From the IMG/VR virus record IMGVR_UViG_3300023184_003865, positions 1 through 25,641 of that record: 25,641 bases of DNA; one strand, given 5' to 3'. The translations under genes and the position numbers were made by a program. Below the pieces are notes generated by a model, which saw nothing but the letters and a program-made list of their open reading frames with translations, was not told the DNA's origin and made no database searches. Every line of letters begins with the position of its first letter. The first letter of the stretch is position 1. Shown here in pieces: positions 13,719 through 22,189 of this stretch. The stretch comes from a virus.

Positions 13719-14299
13719 TTTTTAGTATCCTGTTGTTTTGTTGGTTTACTATAAAAAATATGATTTCCAATTTTAATTACTTGTTTATATGGCCACATTG
13801 GATCTACATATATATTATGAAAGAACAAAGTTGATTTCGGAACTACTTCTTTATATGCGTCATTTACTAGTACATCATATGCCACTTGATTTGCCTGAAT
13901 ATATGCAGGATTGGTTTTACTAGGTTCGGGTTTATCCTCGCAAACCCAACTAAATTGACACAATCTAAATTTTGCAATTTCACCTTCGTCAGTTGGTCTT
14001 TCAATCATGTTAGTTTGATATATTACTTGGCATGGATTTTTACCAAATCCATGTGCTACTCTATTCATTACTACACGAGCCACAGCAGCCTGACCTAGGG
14101 TAGATTCCGCGCCGGCCTCATAAAAAATATTTTTTGCCATGCAAGTAATTTGTTTAGGGTCAATTATTTTAGCCACTACATGCGCGGTATCATTTATAAT
14201 AGTGGGTACTTGAACACTAGTAAAACTAAACCCAAACAATAGTATAGCCAAACCAATGGCATATTTAGCAATATTAATCATATAAATAGGTAGATGCAT
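13715..14299 (-). CDS. SleB-type cell-wall hydrolase with N-terminal membrane segment
   Basis: The C-terminal ~140 aa form a SleB/Hydrolase_2 domain, a lytic transglycosylase-like peptidoglycan hydrolase. Conserved parts include CMAKNIFYEAGAES (the Glu of YEAG is the expected catalytic acid), GQAAVARVVMNRV, CQFSWVCED, and FFHN with PMWPYK near the end. The N-terminus carries a hydrophobic segment (YAIGLAILLFGFSF) without a clear signal-peptidase site, as in signal-anchor endolysins. Two starts are possible: ATG 14299 and ATG 14281 (MINIAKY). An extended -10 element just upstream fits the inner start better. This is the likely phage lysin, although particle-borne roles are possible. Confidence 0.85.
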   Translation of the reverse strand: MHLPIYMINIAKYAIGLAILLFGFSFTSVQVPTIINDTAHVVAKIIDPKQITCMAKNIFYEAGAESTLGQAAVARVVMNRVAHGFGKNPCQVIYQTNMIERPTDEGEIAKFRLCQFSWVCEDKPEPSKTNPAYIQANQVAYDVLVNDAYKEVVPKSTLFFHNIYVDPMWPYKQVIKIGNHIFYSKPTKQQDTKK

Positions 14300-14307
14300 A
14301 ATATTGT

Positions 14308-14316
14308 ATTATATCA
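14308..14316 (-). promoter_or_regulatory. Extended -10 promoter candidate upstream of SleB gene
   Basis: In the 46-nt gap between the 545-aa virion gene and the SleB gene, the minus strand reads TGATATAAT, an exact extended -10 (TGnTATAAT). No good -35 is seen. Predicted transcription would begin near 14301, leaving about 20 nt before ATG 14281. A related stretch, TACTGTGATA, also occurs at 22198-22207 upstream of the 21752-22189 gene. Confidence 0.35.
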
Positions 14317-14345
14317 CAGTATGTACTTTACACCTAATTGTTTGG

Positions 14346-15983
14346 TTAACCAATCCAACAATCACAGTTACAATGTATTACTTGATCGATTGCCTCTTGA
14401 ATAGGATATGATGCCGGAGAAAGCGTTTTAGAAGTAAACAACGTATTAAGATTAGGCGGTATCAAGTTTTTATAAGGAGTTCCTGCTAAACTACCCGACG
14501 CCATTGGGGAAAATTCTATCGGAATTCCTGCTAAACTACCCGGCGTTATTGGGGAAAATTCTACGGGGATTCCTTCACCAACAGTAATACAATCTCCGGT
14601 TCTAATTACTGATATAGGGGCATTATTATCACCGCACAATGATTTTCCATTTCCAAATGGACCTGTTCCGTTATTTGCAGGCCCTAAATTGAATGCTGCC
14701 GATGTTACCGATCCTGCAGGAATAGCAGTAGGGGGAGCCGGCGGACTTGGTGGGGTTGCTGATATAATTCCTGCCCATATATTTTCCTCAAAAGTTTTGA
14801 CATCAAACCCTTGTCTTGTTGCGGTAGAGTCTACACTACCTAATTGTAAATCGCCTAATTGTGAATTTGTAATAATATGTGGTAATTGACTTACATAATA
14901 TAATTCATCATTGGGATTCCAATATCCAGCCGCACACACTTCTACTGGAGTATTTGAATTGGCTGGAACTGTAAATGATGTAACTGGACAATCAGTTTTG
15001 ATGGGTAATCCAACTATAGCACCTGGCACTGTTCCATTAGCCAATAATACCTCAACTGTTTTTTCATCAAGCGTATTTGGAATATTATTATCTAAAGTAA
15101 TACCTATTTTAGCCAGTCGTTCCTCATTGCGGGATTCTCGCATCATTCCCACAATGCTTTGTCCACCAATAGTTCCCCAATCTGATATATTTTCTAATGT
15201 TTGAGCATATAAATGCGGGTTAGTGAGTTTAGAATATACCGGCATTGAATCAGTAAAACTATACAATGTTACCGGATATACTGATAGAAAAGTATCTTGC
15301 GGATCCGGTACTGGCGGTAATGCAGTATATCTTGCTCGTTGTTCAATTGTTAATTGTTTGCCAGTTAAATCCCAAACTGTATTTAATCTATTTGATAGTA
15401 GTGGGCTGCGTGACCTAATTGCTGAAATTTCAGCATCGGCTTGGTCAATAAATCCTTGTATAGTGAGCATAACCGGGGAAGCCGCGGTTACGGCATTATA
15501 TAGATTTTCATAAATTTCATATAATGTGCCTCCTAATGCGGCGGCTGAATTATTTGGACCAGTTTCTAATAATGAAATTTGAGTCATCAAGGTTTTCCAT
15601 GGATATGGCAACCCTGACATTGATCCTAAAAAATCACTCATCGTATATATACCATATACCCCACTGCCAAGTGCTACTAATTCTGATGCAGTATTTACTA
15701 ATGATTGATCTGCTGGAACATCGGTTCCGTTAATTAAAGGTAAATCTTTAGTAGTTTCAATATTAGCAGCAACCTGAGCAAATTTCTCAATTGGGATTGA
15801 TTCTATATTTTTAATTTGTTGCATAGAAGCAGCAAATGCGCCGGCTGCTACTGCGATATCAGGCGGTAATATATTTGTTAAATACGAGCCAAATCCGATT
15901 GCAGCCACTTGAATATTTAATTGTGGTATACCAGACGTAACAGTATTACGCTGTATTAAACTATTTTGAAAAAAAGTTGCCAT
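14346..15983 (-). CDS. Probable virion (tail/baseplate) structural protein
   Basis: The 545-aa protein has no enzymatic motif. It is rich in Ala, Ser, Thr and Pro, with an N-terminal MATFFQNSLIQRN, long helical stretches (aa ~40-230), a Pro-rich linker (ATPPSPPAPPTAIPAG, about aa 410-425), a duplicated 15-residue segment and a cysteine cluster at the very end (HCNCDCWIG). It follows the PAAR gene and another large structural-like gene on the same strand. That neighbourhood suggests a spike-, baseplate- or fibre-associated protein of T4-like marine phages. The start lies 12 nt after the upstream stop and has no obvious Shine-Dalgarno. Function is inferred from context only. Confidence 0.6.
   Translation of the reverse strand: MATFFQNSLIQRNTVTSGIPQLNIQVAAIGFGSYLTNILPPDIAVAAGAFAASMQQIKNIESIPIEKFAQVAANIETTKDLPLINGTDVPADQSLVNTASELVALGSGVYGIYTMSDFLGSMSGLPYPWKTLMTQISLLETGPNNSAAALGGTLYEIYENLYNAVTAASPVMLTIQGFIDQADAEISAIRSRSPLLSNRLNTVWDLTGKQLTIEQRARYTALPPVPDPQDTFLSVYPVTLYSFTDSMPVYSKLTNPHLYAQTLENISDWGTIGGQSIVGMMRESRNEERLAKIGITLDNNIPNTLDEKTVEVLLANGTVPGAIVGLPIKTDCPVTSFTVPANSNTPVEVCAAGYWNPNDELYYVSQLPHIITNSQLGDLQLGSVDSTATRQGFDVKTFEENIWAGIISATPPSPPAPPTAIPAGSVTSAAFNLGPANNGTGPFGNGKSLCGDNNAPISVIRTGDCITVGEGIPVEFSPITPGSLAGIPIEFSPMASGSLAGTPYKNLIPPNLNTLFTSKTLSPASYPIQEAIDQVIHCNCDCWIG
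14476..14565 (-). repeat. Two tandem 45-bp units (15 aa each) in the virion gene
   Basis: Units 14476-14520 and 14521-14565 match at about 39 of 45 positions and encode two versions of the peptide pattern EFSPxxxGSLAGxP. Most differences preserve the protein pattern. The duplication lies in the C-terminal part of the 545-aa protein. Confidence 0.85.
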
Positions 15984-15995
15984 TACATTTAGTTG

Positions 15996-17237
15996 TTATT
16001 GATATCCGCTGCCACTACCGCCACCGTCGCCGCCTCCATCATTGCCGGCATCGCCTCCGCCACCTCCGGCATCCGCCCCATCATTCCAGCCGTCTCTTTC
16101 ACTTGGTACTCCTGGCGGGACAACTGACCCTACTTGTTCTTGTATGGCAGGAGTGGATAATACTGGATTAGCAACACTAAGGTCAAATATAGGATAGTAT
16201 GTCTTACTGTTAGTTGGCCCTGGATTACTATTGTATAACGGGACAGTTAATGTTAAATAACTATTAGGAAATAACTTTTTAACGTTTAATAAATCAGCAA
16301 GAGATTCTAAATTTTCTGTCTTACAATTTATAGGAATTAATATATCAGTTAAATCCACTCCTATAATTATTAAAAATGCACCGTATAGTTTTTGTTCTTG
16401 TGTAGCAGTTGCAGTTGCCGCATCAGTTGAAATTGATTCAATTTCAGCCGCGGTTAATCCACTAGATAATAATGCTACACTTAATGAACTAGTAAATGCA
16501 TTATATTCTTTTAACGTTTGTAATAAATTAGATGGCAATCCAAATGTAAGAATTTTAGCAAGGTTAATAGCCTTCCCTGAATTTAATAAATCTTGACCAA
16601 ATAATTGTGTAGATAGACTTACCCCTGATATATCAGCGGTAGTTAAATCATTCATATTACTGTAGGTTCCTTTAAGGAACGTTTTGGCATTATTTAATGT
16701 ATTGATTGATTGATTAGAATATTCAATAAAACTATAAGATGATATAAACGATGAACAAAAATCTTTGTAGGTAGGAACAGTGCCTGCATATAACCCATTC
16801 CAATTAAATTCATTCCATGCTTGTAATGCAAATAACCGCACATATCCCCACTGCGTAACTGCTTTGTTGCCGGTAGCAGTATACGGTAACCAAGATGCTC
16901 TTTTTGTACTATCTGGGCTACCATTATTAGCGGGGCCGGTCCAATTGAAAGATGCAGAGGGTGAATTACCTAATGCTGGAATAGTGTCAGACCCGATAGA
17001 TATTAAATTATTATATGTAGTATCATCTACTAGTCCTCGGGTATAAGCATCATTGATAGCATAAGTTAATTTATTTAAACATGAATTATTAACTATTGCG
17101 CCAAACGTATATTGAGTATAGGTTTTACTAACGCCCATATATCCTTGAGCAATTGGATTAATATAAAAACCAACATTAGTTAGTAATGAACTTAATACAT
17201 TTGTGCCTAACGGTGATTGTTTACCTGTATCGCTCAT
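15996..17237 (-). CDS. Probable virion structural protein with Gly/Asp-rich tail
   Basis: I place the start at ATG 17237 (413 aa, MSDTGKQSPLG). A longer frame would need TTG at 17255, and AAGG lies upstream of the ATG. The N-terminus (LLTNVGFYINPIAQGYMG) resembles phage tail proteins, and the body is mixed helix with many Ser/Thr/Asn. After residue ~375 (PPGVPSERDGWND) it turns into an extreme Gly/Asp-rich tail (GADAGGGGGDAGNDGGG). It lies directly after the PAAR gene (8-nt gap) and before the 545-aa protein, so I infer a tail-tip or spike-associated role. I see no enzymatic motif. Confidence 0.6.
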   Translation of the reverse strand: MSDTGKQSPLGTNVLSSLLTNVGFYINPIAQGYMGVSKTYTQYTFGAIVNNSCLNKLTYAINDAYTRGLVDDTTYNNLISIGSDTIPALGNSPSASFNWTGPANNGSPDSTKRASWLPYTATGNKAVTQWGYVRLFALQAWNEFNWNGLYAGTVPTYKDFCSSFISSYSFIEYSNQSINTLNNAKTFLKGTYSNMNDLTTADISGVSLSTQLFGQDLLNSGKAINLAKILTFGLPSNLLQTLKEYNAFTSSLSVALLSSGLTAAEIESISTDAATATATQEQKLYGAFLIIIGVDLTDILIPINCKTENLESLADLLNVKKLFPNSYLTLTVPLYNSNPGPTNSKTYYPIFDLSVANPVLSTPAIQEQVGSVVPPGVPSERDGWNDGADAGGGGGDAGNDGGGDGGGSGSGYQ

Positions 17238-17245
17238 ATATGACC

Positions 17246-17527
17246 TTAAGGACAAAAAACATCAGGTGACCCTTGAACAATTCGGTGTCCACATGTGTTT
17301 CCGGAACCTACTCTGAGTACCGGGCTTCCTTCTGCAAACACGGTTGGGCTACCGTCTGTAGTTCTGGCAGCATCATGCGGTGGATGTGGTTTTCCCCAGG
17401 GCGCATGTGGAGAAATTTGGCTTACATGTAAACCCACTTTTATTCCATTAGCAAAAACAGTTTCTGCTCCTCGCATAATTTGTCCACCGGGTTCATTTGC
17501 GTCACCCATTCTACTTAAGTTTGCCAT
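17246..17527 (-). CDS. PAAR-motif spike-tip protein
   Basis: The 93-aa protein has the PAAR layout: a GDANEPGGQIMRGA start, a VFANGIKVGLHVSQISPH segment, SPTVFAEGSPVLRVGSGNTCGH, and a closing GSPDVFCP. Histidines (around aa 34, 41, 48) and C79 are in place to bind the single metal ion of PAAR cones. PAAR proteins cap the VgrG/gp5-like spike and sharpen the tail tip for membrane puncture. The length is that of a bare cone with no effector extension. TTAGGAT lies just before the ATG. The two probable virion genes follow immediately, consistent with a tail-tip module. Confidence 0.9.
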   Translation of the reverse strand: MANLSRMGDANEPGGQIMRGAETVFANGIKVGLHVSQISPHAPWGKPHPPHDAARTTDGSPTVFAEGSPVLRVGSGNTCGHRIVQGSPDVFCP

Positions 17528-17533
17528 TTAATC

Positions 17534-17827
17534 CTAACCTAATATAATTTTTTTATCTGGTATTTTAATACCAGTAGTTGCTTCAATATACTTGTCTTTG
17601 ATATTATCATCGGTATTAGCATAAAAAGCAATCGCATTAGTATTTAGTGTTACTTTTCCGCGAGGTTCTGCGGTAAACATACTAGGAATCATTTGCATTC
17701 CCTGTTGTCCAGGTGCGATAGATACCGGGTCAGTAATAATTAAATTATCTCTAGTTATTTCAACAACTTTGGTAATTACTTCTTCACCCGAATTAAGTTT
17801 AATTGTATAAATTTTTCCTGCTTCCAT
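17534..17827 (-). CDS. Sm-like beta-barrel small protein
   Basis: The 97-aa protein begins GKIYTIKLNSGEEVITKVVEITRDNLIITDPVSI, the strand pattern of an Sm/LSm-like barrel in which a 'gGeevig.v' strand pair is followed by 'l.l.dP..i'. It continues with Met/Gln-rich and Pro segments and an AIAFYANTDDNI strand, and lacks the rest of an RNA-binding Hfq. Proteins of this look occur in T4-like phages beside tail-tip genes. It could be structural or a regulator. Its start overlaps the glutaredoxin stop by one base (TAATG), and the PAAR start follows 6 nt after its stop. Confidence 0.6.
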   Translation of the reverse strand: MEAGKIYTIKLNSGEEVITKVVEITRDNLIITDPVSIAPGQQGMQMIPSMFTAEPRGKVTLNTNAIAFYANTDDNIKDKYIEATTGIKIPDKKIILG

Positions 17828-18057
17828 TAAATACTTTCTGTTAGTTTTTTTCTAAGTTCATTGAACCCGCCCACAAGTTCTCCATCTAGGAAGATTTGCG
17901 GGACACTTTTTGCAGTTGGTACTGCTTCTAATAATTCTTCTTTTGTATAACCGTCACCAATTTTCTTTTCTTCAAATATTATCCCTTTGCTCTTTAACAA
18001 GGCTTTTGCTTGGTCACAATAAGAACAATGATACTTACTCCATATTATTGCTGTCAT
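17827..18057 (-). CDS. Glutaredoxin
   Basis: The 76-aa protein is a dithiol glutaredoxin with active site C11-S-Y-C14 (YHCSYCDQA), the SVPQIF segment carrying the conserved cis-proline, and the GGFNEL glutathione-site motif. Phage glutaredoxins of this size recycle ribonucleotide reductase by reducing its C-terminal disulfide. It lies 12 nt after nrdB and is transcribed in the same direction as nrdA and nrdB, which supports that role. A purine-rich AAGAAAG precedes the start. The CSYC active site differs from the CPYC of E. coli Grx1 only at the second position. Confidence 0.93.
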   Translation of the reverse strand: MTAIIWSKYHCSYCDQAKALLKSKGIIFEEKKIGDGYTKEELLEAVPTAKSVPQIFLDGELVGGFNELRKKLTESI

Positions 18058-18069
18058 AATATTTCTTTC

Positions 18070-19212
18070 TTATAAATTTGGCAATTCTTCATAATTAATC
18101 TCTCCGTTTAATACCCCAATTACATAGTTCGTACTTTCTGTTTCTTGAAGTGCGGCCTGTTTATTAGATGTATCAGTGTGTTTCCGGAACCAAGGTATAG
18201 GAGTAGATTTTGGACTATTACCTTGATACTTAATACCAATCTCTTTCAATGCCCCTACTGCTGTGTAGTCTACAAAGTCTTTCAATACATTAGCATTCAA
18301 TCCAATGACAGGACCTTTGTTAAACAAATAATCTGCCCAGGCTTTTTCTTCACGGATAACATCTGCATATAATGCATATACTTCACCTTCGCATTCTTGC
18401 TTTATACTAGCAAAACGTTGGTCATCTTTGATTACTTGATTAATAATGTAGGCAGTCCAACCTTTATGGAGAAGTTCATCTTGGAGAATTAAACTGATAA
18501 TATTGCCATTACCAATAAAGATTTTGTTCTCAACCATTGCTAATGAGGTAGCAAATGATACCATAAAGCGGAATGCTTCCAAAGCGTATGAAGCATGTAA
18601 AGCCATCCATATGGCTCTTACATGTTCTTGTTCGGTAACAGAGTGAAGACCAGCATATCGTGCCTGCCAGTCTGGCAATGAATTAACATTTAGTTCTTTG
18701 ATACAATTAATTCTGTGTAGGTCTTCGTAATACTTACCAACACTACTGGCCATGTCAATAATTTCTTGTGTATCATGTATAGTATTGAATATTTCTTTAG
18801 GCACATTATAAATGTTACGGATAATGTGACTATAACTCTTACTGTGGATGTTTGTCTCAAAGAAACTCCAGTTATATATCAATGCTTCTAATTCAGGCAA
18901 ACTTACTACCGGCGTGAATACTTGACTTGGTGCTCGTCCTTGTAAACTATCTAATGCTGTTTGACGTAGTAAGTTACTAGTGAAAATATGTTTAACTGCA
19001 TCACTAGCATCTTTGAAGTCGTTGGCATCTTTTGTTAAACTGATTTCTTCTGGTTGCCAAAAGAATCCTCTTGCTGTTTCTTCAAACTTGGCAATTTTTG
19101 GATACCTTACTTCCTCAAAGCGTTGAATAGTAACTGGACCGGCTGGGTCTAGAAACATCTTACGATTAAGATAGTCTGTCTTTGTTGTTAAGTTGTATTG
19201 TTGTTTTGACAT
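18070..19212 (-). CDS. nrdB: Class Ia ribonucleotide reductase beta subunit
   Basis: The 380-aa R2 subunit carries the di-iron/tyrosyl radical site that starts ribonucleotide reduction in NrdA. Expected ligands are visible: D88 (ALDSLQGR), E119 and H123 (ETNIHSKSY), radical Y127, E212 (ALEAFRF), E246 and H249 (QDELLH). E119 and H123 are separated by three residues, where the usual R2 motif is ExxH, so one residue (probably N121) is inserted. All other spacings are normal; the 31-residue D-to-E and 4-residue H-to-Y spacings match E. coli. AAAGGGC precedes the start. It follows the 74-aa gene and nrdA. Confidence 0.95.
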   Translation of the reverse strand: MSKQQYNLTTKTDYLNRKMFLDPAGPVTIQRFEEVRYPKIAKFEETARGFFWQPEEISLTKDANDFKDASDAVKHIFTSNLLRQTALDSLQGRAPSQVFTPVVSLPELEALIYNWSFFETNIHSKSYSHIIRNIYNVPKEIFNTIHDTQEIIDMASSVGKYYEDLHRINCIKELNVNSLPDWQARYAGLHSVTEQEHVRAIWMALHASYALEAFRFMVSFATSLAMVENKIFIGNGNIISLILQDELLHKGWTAYIINQVIKDDQRFASIKQECEGEVYALYADVIREEKAWADYLFNKGPVIGLNANVLKDFVDYTAVGALKEIGIKYQGNSPKSTPIPWFRKHTDTSNKQAALQETESTNYVIGVLNGEINYEELPNL

Positions 19213-19437
19213 TTATTGCCCTTTAATCTGTTCTCGTTTTTCACGATATTCTTGATATAGTTCAATTTCTTTCATGTTGATTACATAATTGACTACATGA
19301 GTTATGTGATTCTTTAACATACCCTCACTTAGCCATAGCAATCTTTGTTTGAATTCTTCCAAATTTGCACATTTCATATACTCATATGCATTCATGAGTT
19401 CTTTTCTTAGTGCTACTAATTTTTGTTGTTTGTTCAT
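19213..19437 (-). CDS. 74-aa protein between nrdA and nrdB, unknown
   Basis: The product is highly charged and mostly helical: MNKQQKLVALRKELMNAYEYMKC, then a LEEFKQRLLWLSEGMLKNHITHVVNYV centre and a Lys/Glu-rich end (YQEYREKREQIKGQ). It has one cysteine (C23) and no membrane segment. The start overlaps the nrdA stop by 4 nt, and the stop is directly next to the nrdB start, so all three are probably translated together. It is too small for NrdI or NrdH and lacks their motifs. I do not recognise it. A helper or regulator of the reductase is a guess from position. Confidence 0.75.
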   Translation of the reverse strand: MNKQQKLVALRKELMNAYEYMKCANLEEFKQRLLWLSEGMLKNHITHVVNYVINMKEIELYQEYREKREQIKGQ

Positions 19438-21755
19438 AATTTGCAGGCCTCACAATTTTCTTCATCATCAAAGTTAATAGGTTCAAGTGGCATATCAGGT
19501 GGAATTTCATCATCTGATTTGCTACCGGCCTTATTAATAAGTGAGTAGTAAAAAGTTTTTAGACCGTAATAGTGACTTTGCATCAAGTTCTTTGCTATCA
19601 AGGTAGTTGGAACTTTTCTGTCAGGAAAATGTTTGGGATTATAAAAAGTATTTACAGATATAGCCTGATCTACATAAGCCGCTAGTACCGCTGCGGTTTT
19701 TAAGTACCCATCACAGTCTTTTTGTTCCCACATCAGTTGATATTTGTTCTTTAATCTATGATACTCTGGAATAACTTGTACAAACGATCCTGCCTTGCTT
19801 TCTTTAACACTAATCAAACTCATTGGCATTTCAATACCATTGGTGCTGTTAATAACAACACTGCTAGACTCAACAGGAGCAACAGCCATAAGTGTTGCAT
19901 TACGTACTCCGTACTGTTTCATGTTAGCACGAAGAGTTTCCCAATCTAGTTCTGGAGTAAAGTCTGCTAGTTCATTAACACCTTTGGCACGTAGTTCCCA
20001 CGGGAATATGCCTTTACCATACCGTGTATGTTGGCTATGCAAGCAAGGCCCGCGTTCTTTGGCTAACTCTACAGTTGCCTCCGTTAGATAAAATGCAAAA
20101 TGCTCCATCCAAGATTTGACTTCCTGTAGTGCATCCTTCTCTCCATACTTTAGACCACGCTTGGCATGCCAGTAGGCTAGGTTAGTGATACCAATGCCAA
20201 GTGGTTGGATTTCGTCATTGCTTAACTTGCTTTGAATGCTTAGGAAATCTTGGTAATCTAAAATATTACAAAGGCTACGCTGTAGTATGCGGCAAGCTCT
20301 ACGCATGTCTTCTGGATTACGACAAGTACCCCAATTTATGCTCCCGAGTGTACATAAAGCAATCCTCCCGGTTTCGTCATCTAATCTTTTGAAAGATTTT
20401 GTGGGTAATAAAATCTCAACACACAAGTTGCTTTGATAGATAGTGTGGTACTCAGGATCAAATGGACCTTGCTTCATTACATTGTCAATGAACACTAGAT
20501 AGATACGTCCAGTGTCAGTACGTTCTTTCAGTATGCCACTTTTGAATACTTCTTCAGCACTCATTGTCTTTTTCCGAAGACCTTTTTGTTTTTCATACTT
20601 AACATACAACGTTTCAAACAACTCAGTGTTTTTATAAAATGCTTCATACAAGTCTGGAACTTCATTTGGATCAAAGAATGTTATGTCTTCTTTGTTTTTA
20701 AATCGTCTCCAGAAGAAAGCACTAAGCACAACCCCATAATCCATATGACGGACTCGGGTTTCTTCTGTTCCTTGATTGTTCTTAAGTACAATAAGGTCAT
20801 CAAACTGATGATGCCATATAGGGTAAAATACAGTAGCAGATGCGTTACGAATGCCACCTTGACTGCAGCTTCTCAAGTCACCAAACCATTTCTTTAAGAA
20901 TGGGATCATCCCGGTATGCATGATTTCGCCACCGCGGATAGGACTACCTAATGGGCGTAGCCTACCAATTTCTAATCCTATGCCAGCACGTTTACTAGCA
21001 TATTTGGCCATCATTTCACCAGAAGCGAAAATACTATCCAAGTCATCATCACTCCGAATAAGTACGCACGAACTGAATTGCTTAGTAGGGGTACCGAGAC
21101 CAGCAAGCACAGGAGTAGCAAGGGTAAAAAGTCCATCAGATGCTGCATTGTAGTATTCCTTTATATAACGCATTCTAGCAGTATTTGGTTCTTCTTTATG
21201 AAAAACTGTTGCTGCTGCAATTATATATCTAATCTGCGGAGTTTCGTATATCTGCTTTGTAGCACGATTTTTTACTAAATATTTTTCAATTAATTGTTCA
21301 ATGGCAGCATAACTATATAATTCATCTTTAGAATGATCTAGAATATCATTCATTTTATTCCAATCTTCTTCCGTATACCAAGTTAATAGTTCATTTGTAT
21401 AAAGACCTGTTGCTACATTTTTTTTAACTATTTCATATAATGATGGAGGGTCGTATTTACCATATACATCTTTTCTAAGCATACTAATACGTTGTTTTCC
21501 GGCTACATATTGATAATTAGTATGTCCAATATCAGTGTTTGATTCTACGTCAATCAAATCAACGATTGCCCTAAGTGTAATTTCATCTATTTGTTTTGTA
21601 GTAATACCATCATAGAAGTGTAGTTGAGATTTGATTTCTACCATTGATGGACTTACATCAGCGATTCCCTTACATATTTTGGCTACTTGAGCTTGCCATT
21701 TTTCTAATGTGAGCGGTTCTTTTGTGCCGTTTCTTTTTATTACTTCAATTTTCAT
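19434..21755 (-). CDS. nrdA: Class Ia ribonucleotide reductase alpha subunit
   Basis: The 773-aa R1 subunit reduces ribonucleoside diphosphates. All landmarks are in place: an N-terminal ATP-cone-like region (aa ~3-95), C230 (QFSSCVL) and C468 (ALCTL) as the active-site dithiol pair, thiyl C445 with N443 and E447 (SNLCVEI), the relay tyrosines Y736-Y737 (LKTFYYS), and C768/C771 (CEACKL) as the C-terminal shuttle cysteines. In E. coli the corresponding C-terminal cysteines are five residues apart (CESGAC); here they form CxxC. Length is close to the bacterial enzyme. Its start overlaps the upstream gene by 4 nt. It supplies dNTPs for phage replication. Confidence 0.97.
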   Translation of the reverse strand: MKIEVIKRNGTKEPLTLEKWQAQVAKICKGIADVSPSMVEIKSQLHFYDGITTKQIDEITLRAIVDLIDVESNTDIGHTNYQYVAGKQRISMLRKDVYGKYDPPSLYEIVKKNVATGLYTNELLTWYTEEDWNKMNDILDHSKDELYSYAAIEQLIEKYLVKNRATKQIYETPQIRYIIAAATVFHKEEPNTARMRYIKEYYNAASDGLFTLATPVLAGLGTPTKQFSSCVLIRSDDDLDSIFASGEMMAKYASKRAGIGLEIGRLRPLGSPIRGGEIMHTGMIPFLKKWFGDLRSCSQGGIRNASATVFYPIWHHQFDDLIVLKNNQGTEETRVRHMDYGVVLSAFFWRRFKNKEDITFFDPNEVPDLYEAFYKNTELFETLYVKYEKQKGLRKKTMSAEEVFKSGILKERTDTGRIYLVFIDNVMKQGPFDPEYHTIYQSNLCVEILLPTKSFKRLDDETGRIALCTLGSINWGTCRNPEDMRRACRILQRSLCNILDYQDFLSIQSKLSNDEIQPLGIGITNLAYWHAKRGLKYGEKDALQEVKSWMEHFAFYLTEATVELAKERGPCLHSQHTRYGKGIFPWELRAKGVNELADFTPELDWETLRANMKQYGVRNATLMAVAPVESSSVVINSTNGIEMPMSLISVKESKAGSFVQVIPEYHRLKNKYQLMWEQKDCDGYLKTAAVLAAYVDQAISVNTFYNPKHFPDRKVPTTLIAKNLMQSHYYGLKTFYYSLINKAGSKSDDEIPPDMPLEPINFDDEENCEACKL

Positions 21756-22189
21756 TTTATCTTTTCAAGTAGTTTAGTTAACTCTAATGAGTTGTTTATT
21801 TTAAAATCGTGTAGAGTATTACTTAGTACTGTATTGGGGTAGTAATTGAGTATATATTTAGCGTGGTCAACTAAGACTAATGCTACTTCTTCGTTATTAT
21901 CGTCTTTTCCAATAGAAAAGTCAATGTTTTGTATGCCCAATAAAAGTAAGGTATAGCAAATGCCCAACCCACGAGAAATAGTACAATAAGTATTTTCTGC
22001 TAATAATTCCCATGGAGTTGGCCAGTTTTCTATATCAGATGGATGTAGATGATGATTAATAAGTGGGGCCTGTTGCCACCAGGCATCAACCTCAACGCAA
22101 GTTTGAGTTATACTAGAATCAATTAATTTTTTTTTAAGGTGATGCCAGGCTTGTAATCTGGCATCAAAGTCTATAAGAAAAACATTCAT
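21752..22189 (-). CDS. Conserved phage hypothetical protein upstream of nrdA
   Basis: The 145-aa protein starts MNVFLIDFDARLQAWHHLK and has a dense aromatic/His core: VDAWWQQAPLINHHLHPSDI (about aa 34-53), WPTPWELLAENTYCTISRGLG (about 56-76) and an IDFSIGKDD strand. Similar 'WQQ-P-HLHP ... WP-PW-LL-N-YC' proteins occur, by my recollection, beside nrd genes in T4-like cyanophages with no assigned function. The start region has no Shine-Dalgarno, but a TACTGTGATA stretch lies 8 nt upstream. The nrdA start overlaps its stop (ATGA), so co-translation with nrdA is likely. Confidence 0.65.
   Translation of the reverse strand: MNVFLIDFDARLQAWHHLKKKLIDSSITQTCVEVDAWWQQAPLINHHLHPSDIENWPTPWELLAENTYCTISRGLGICYTLLLLGIQNIDFSIGKDDNNEEVALVLVDHAKYILNYYPNTVLSNTLHDFKINNSLELTKLLEKIK

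Noticed and set aside
17246-17527. PAAR gene as part of a type VI secretion system or toxin.
   Set aside because: It is a bare cone with no toxin domain, and the surrounding genes are phage replication and virion genes.
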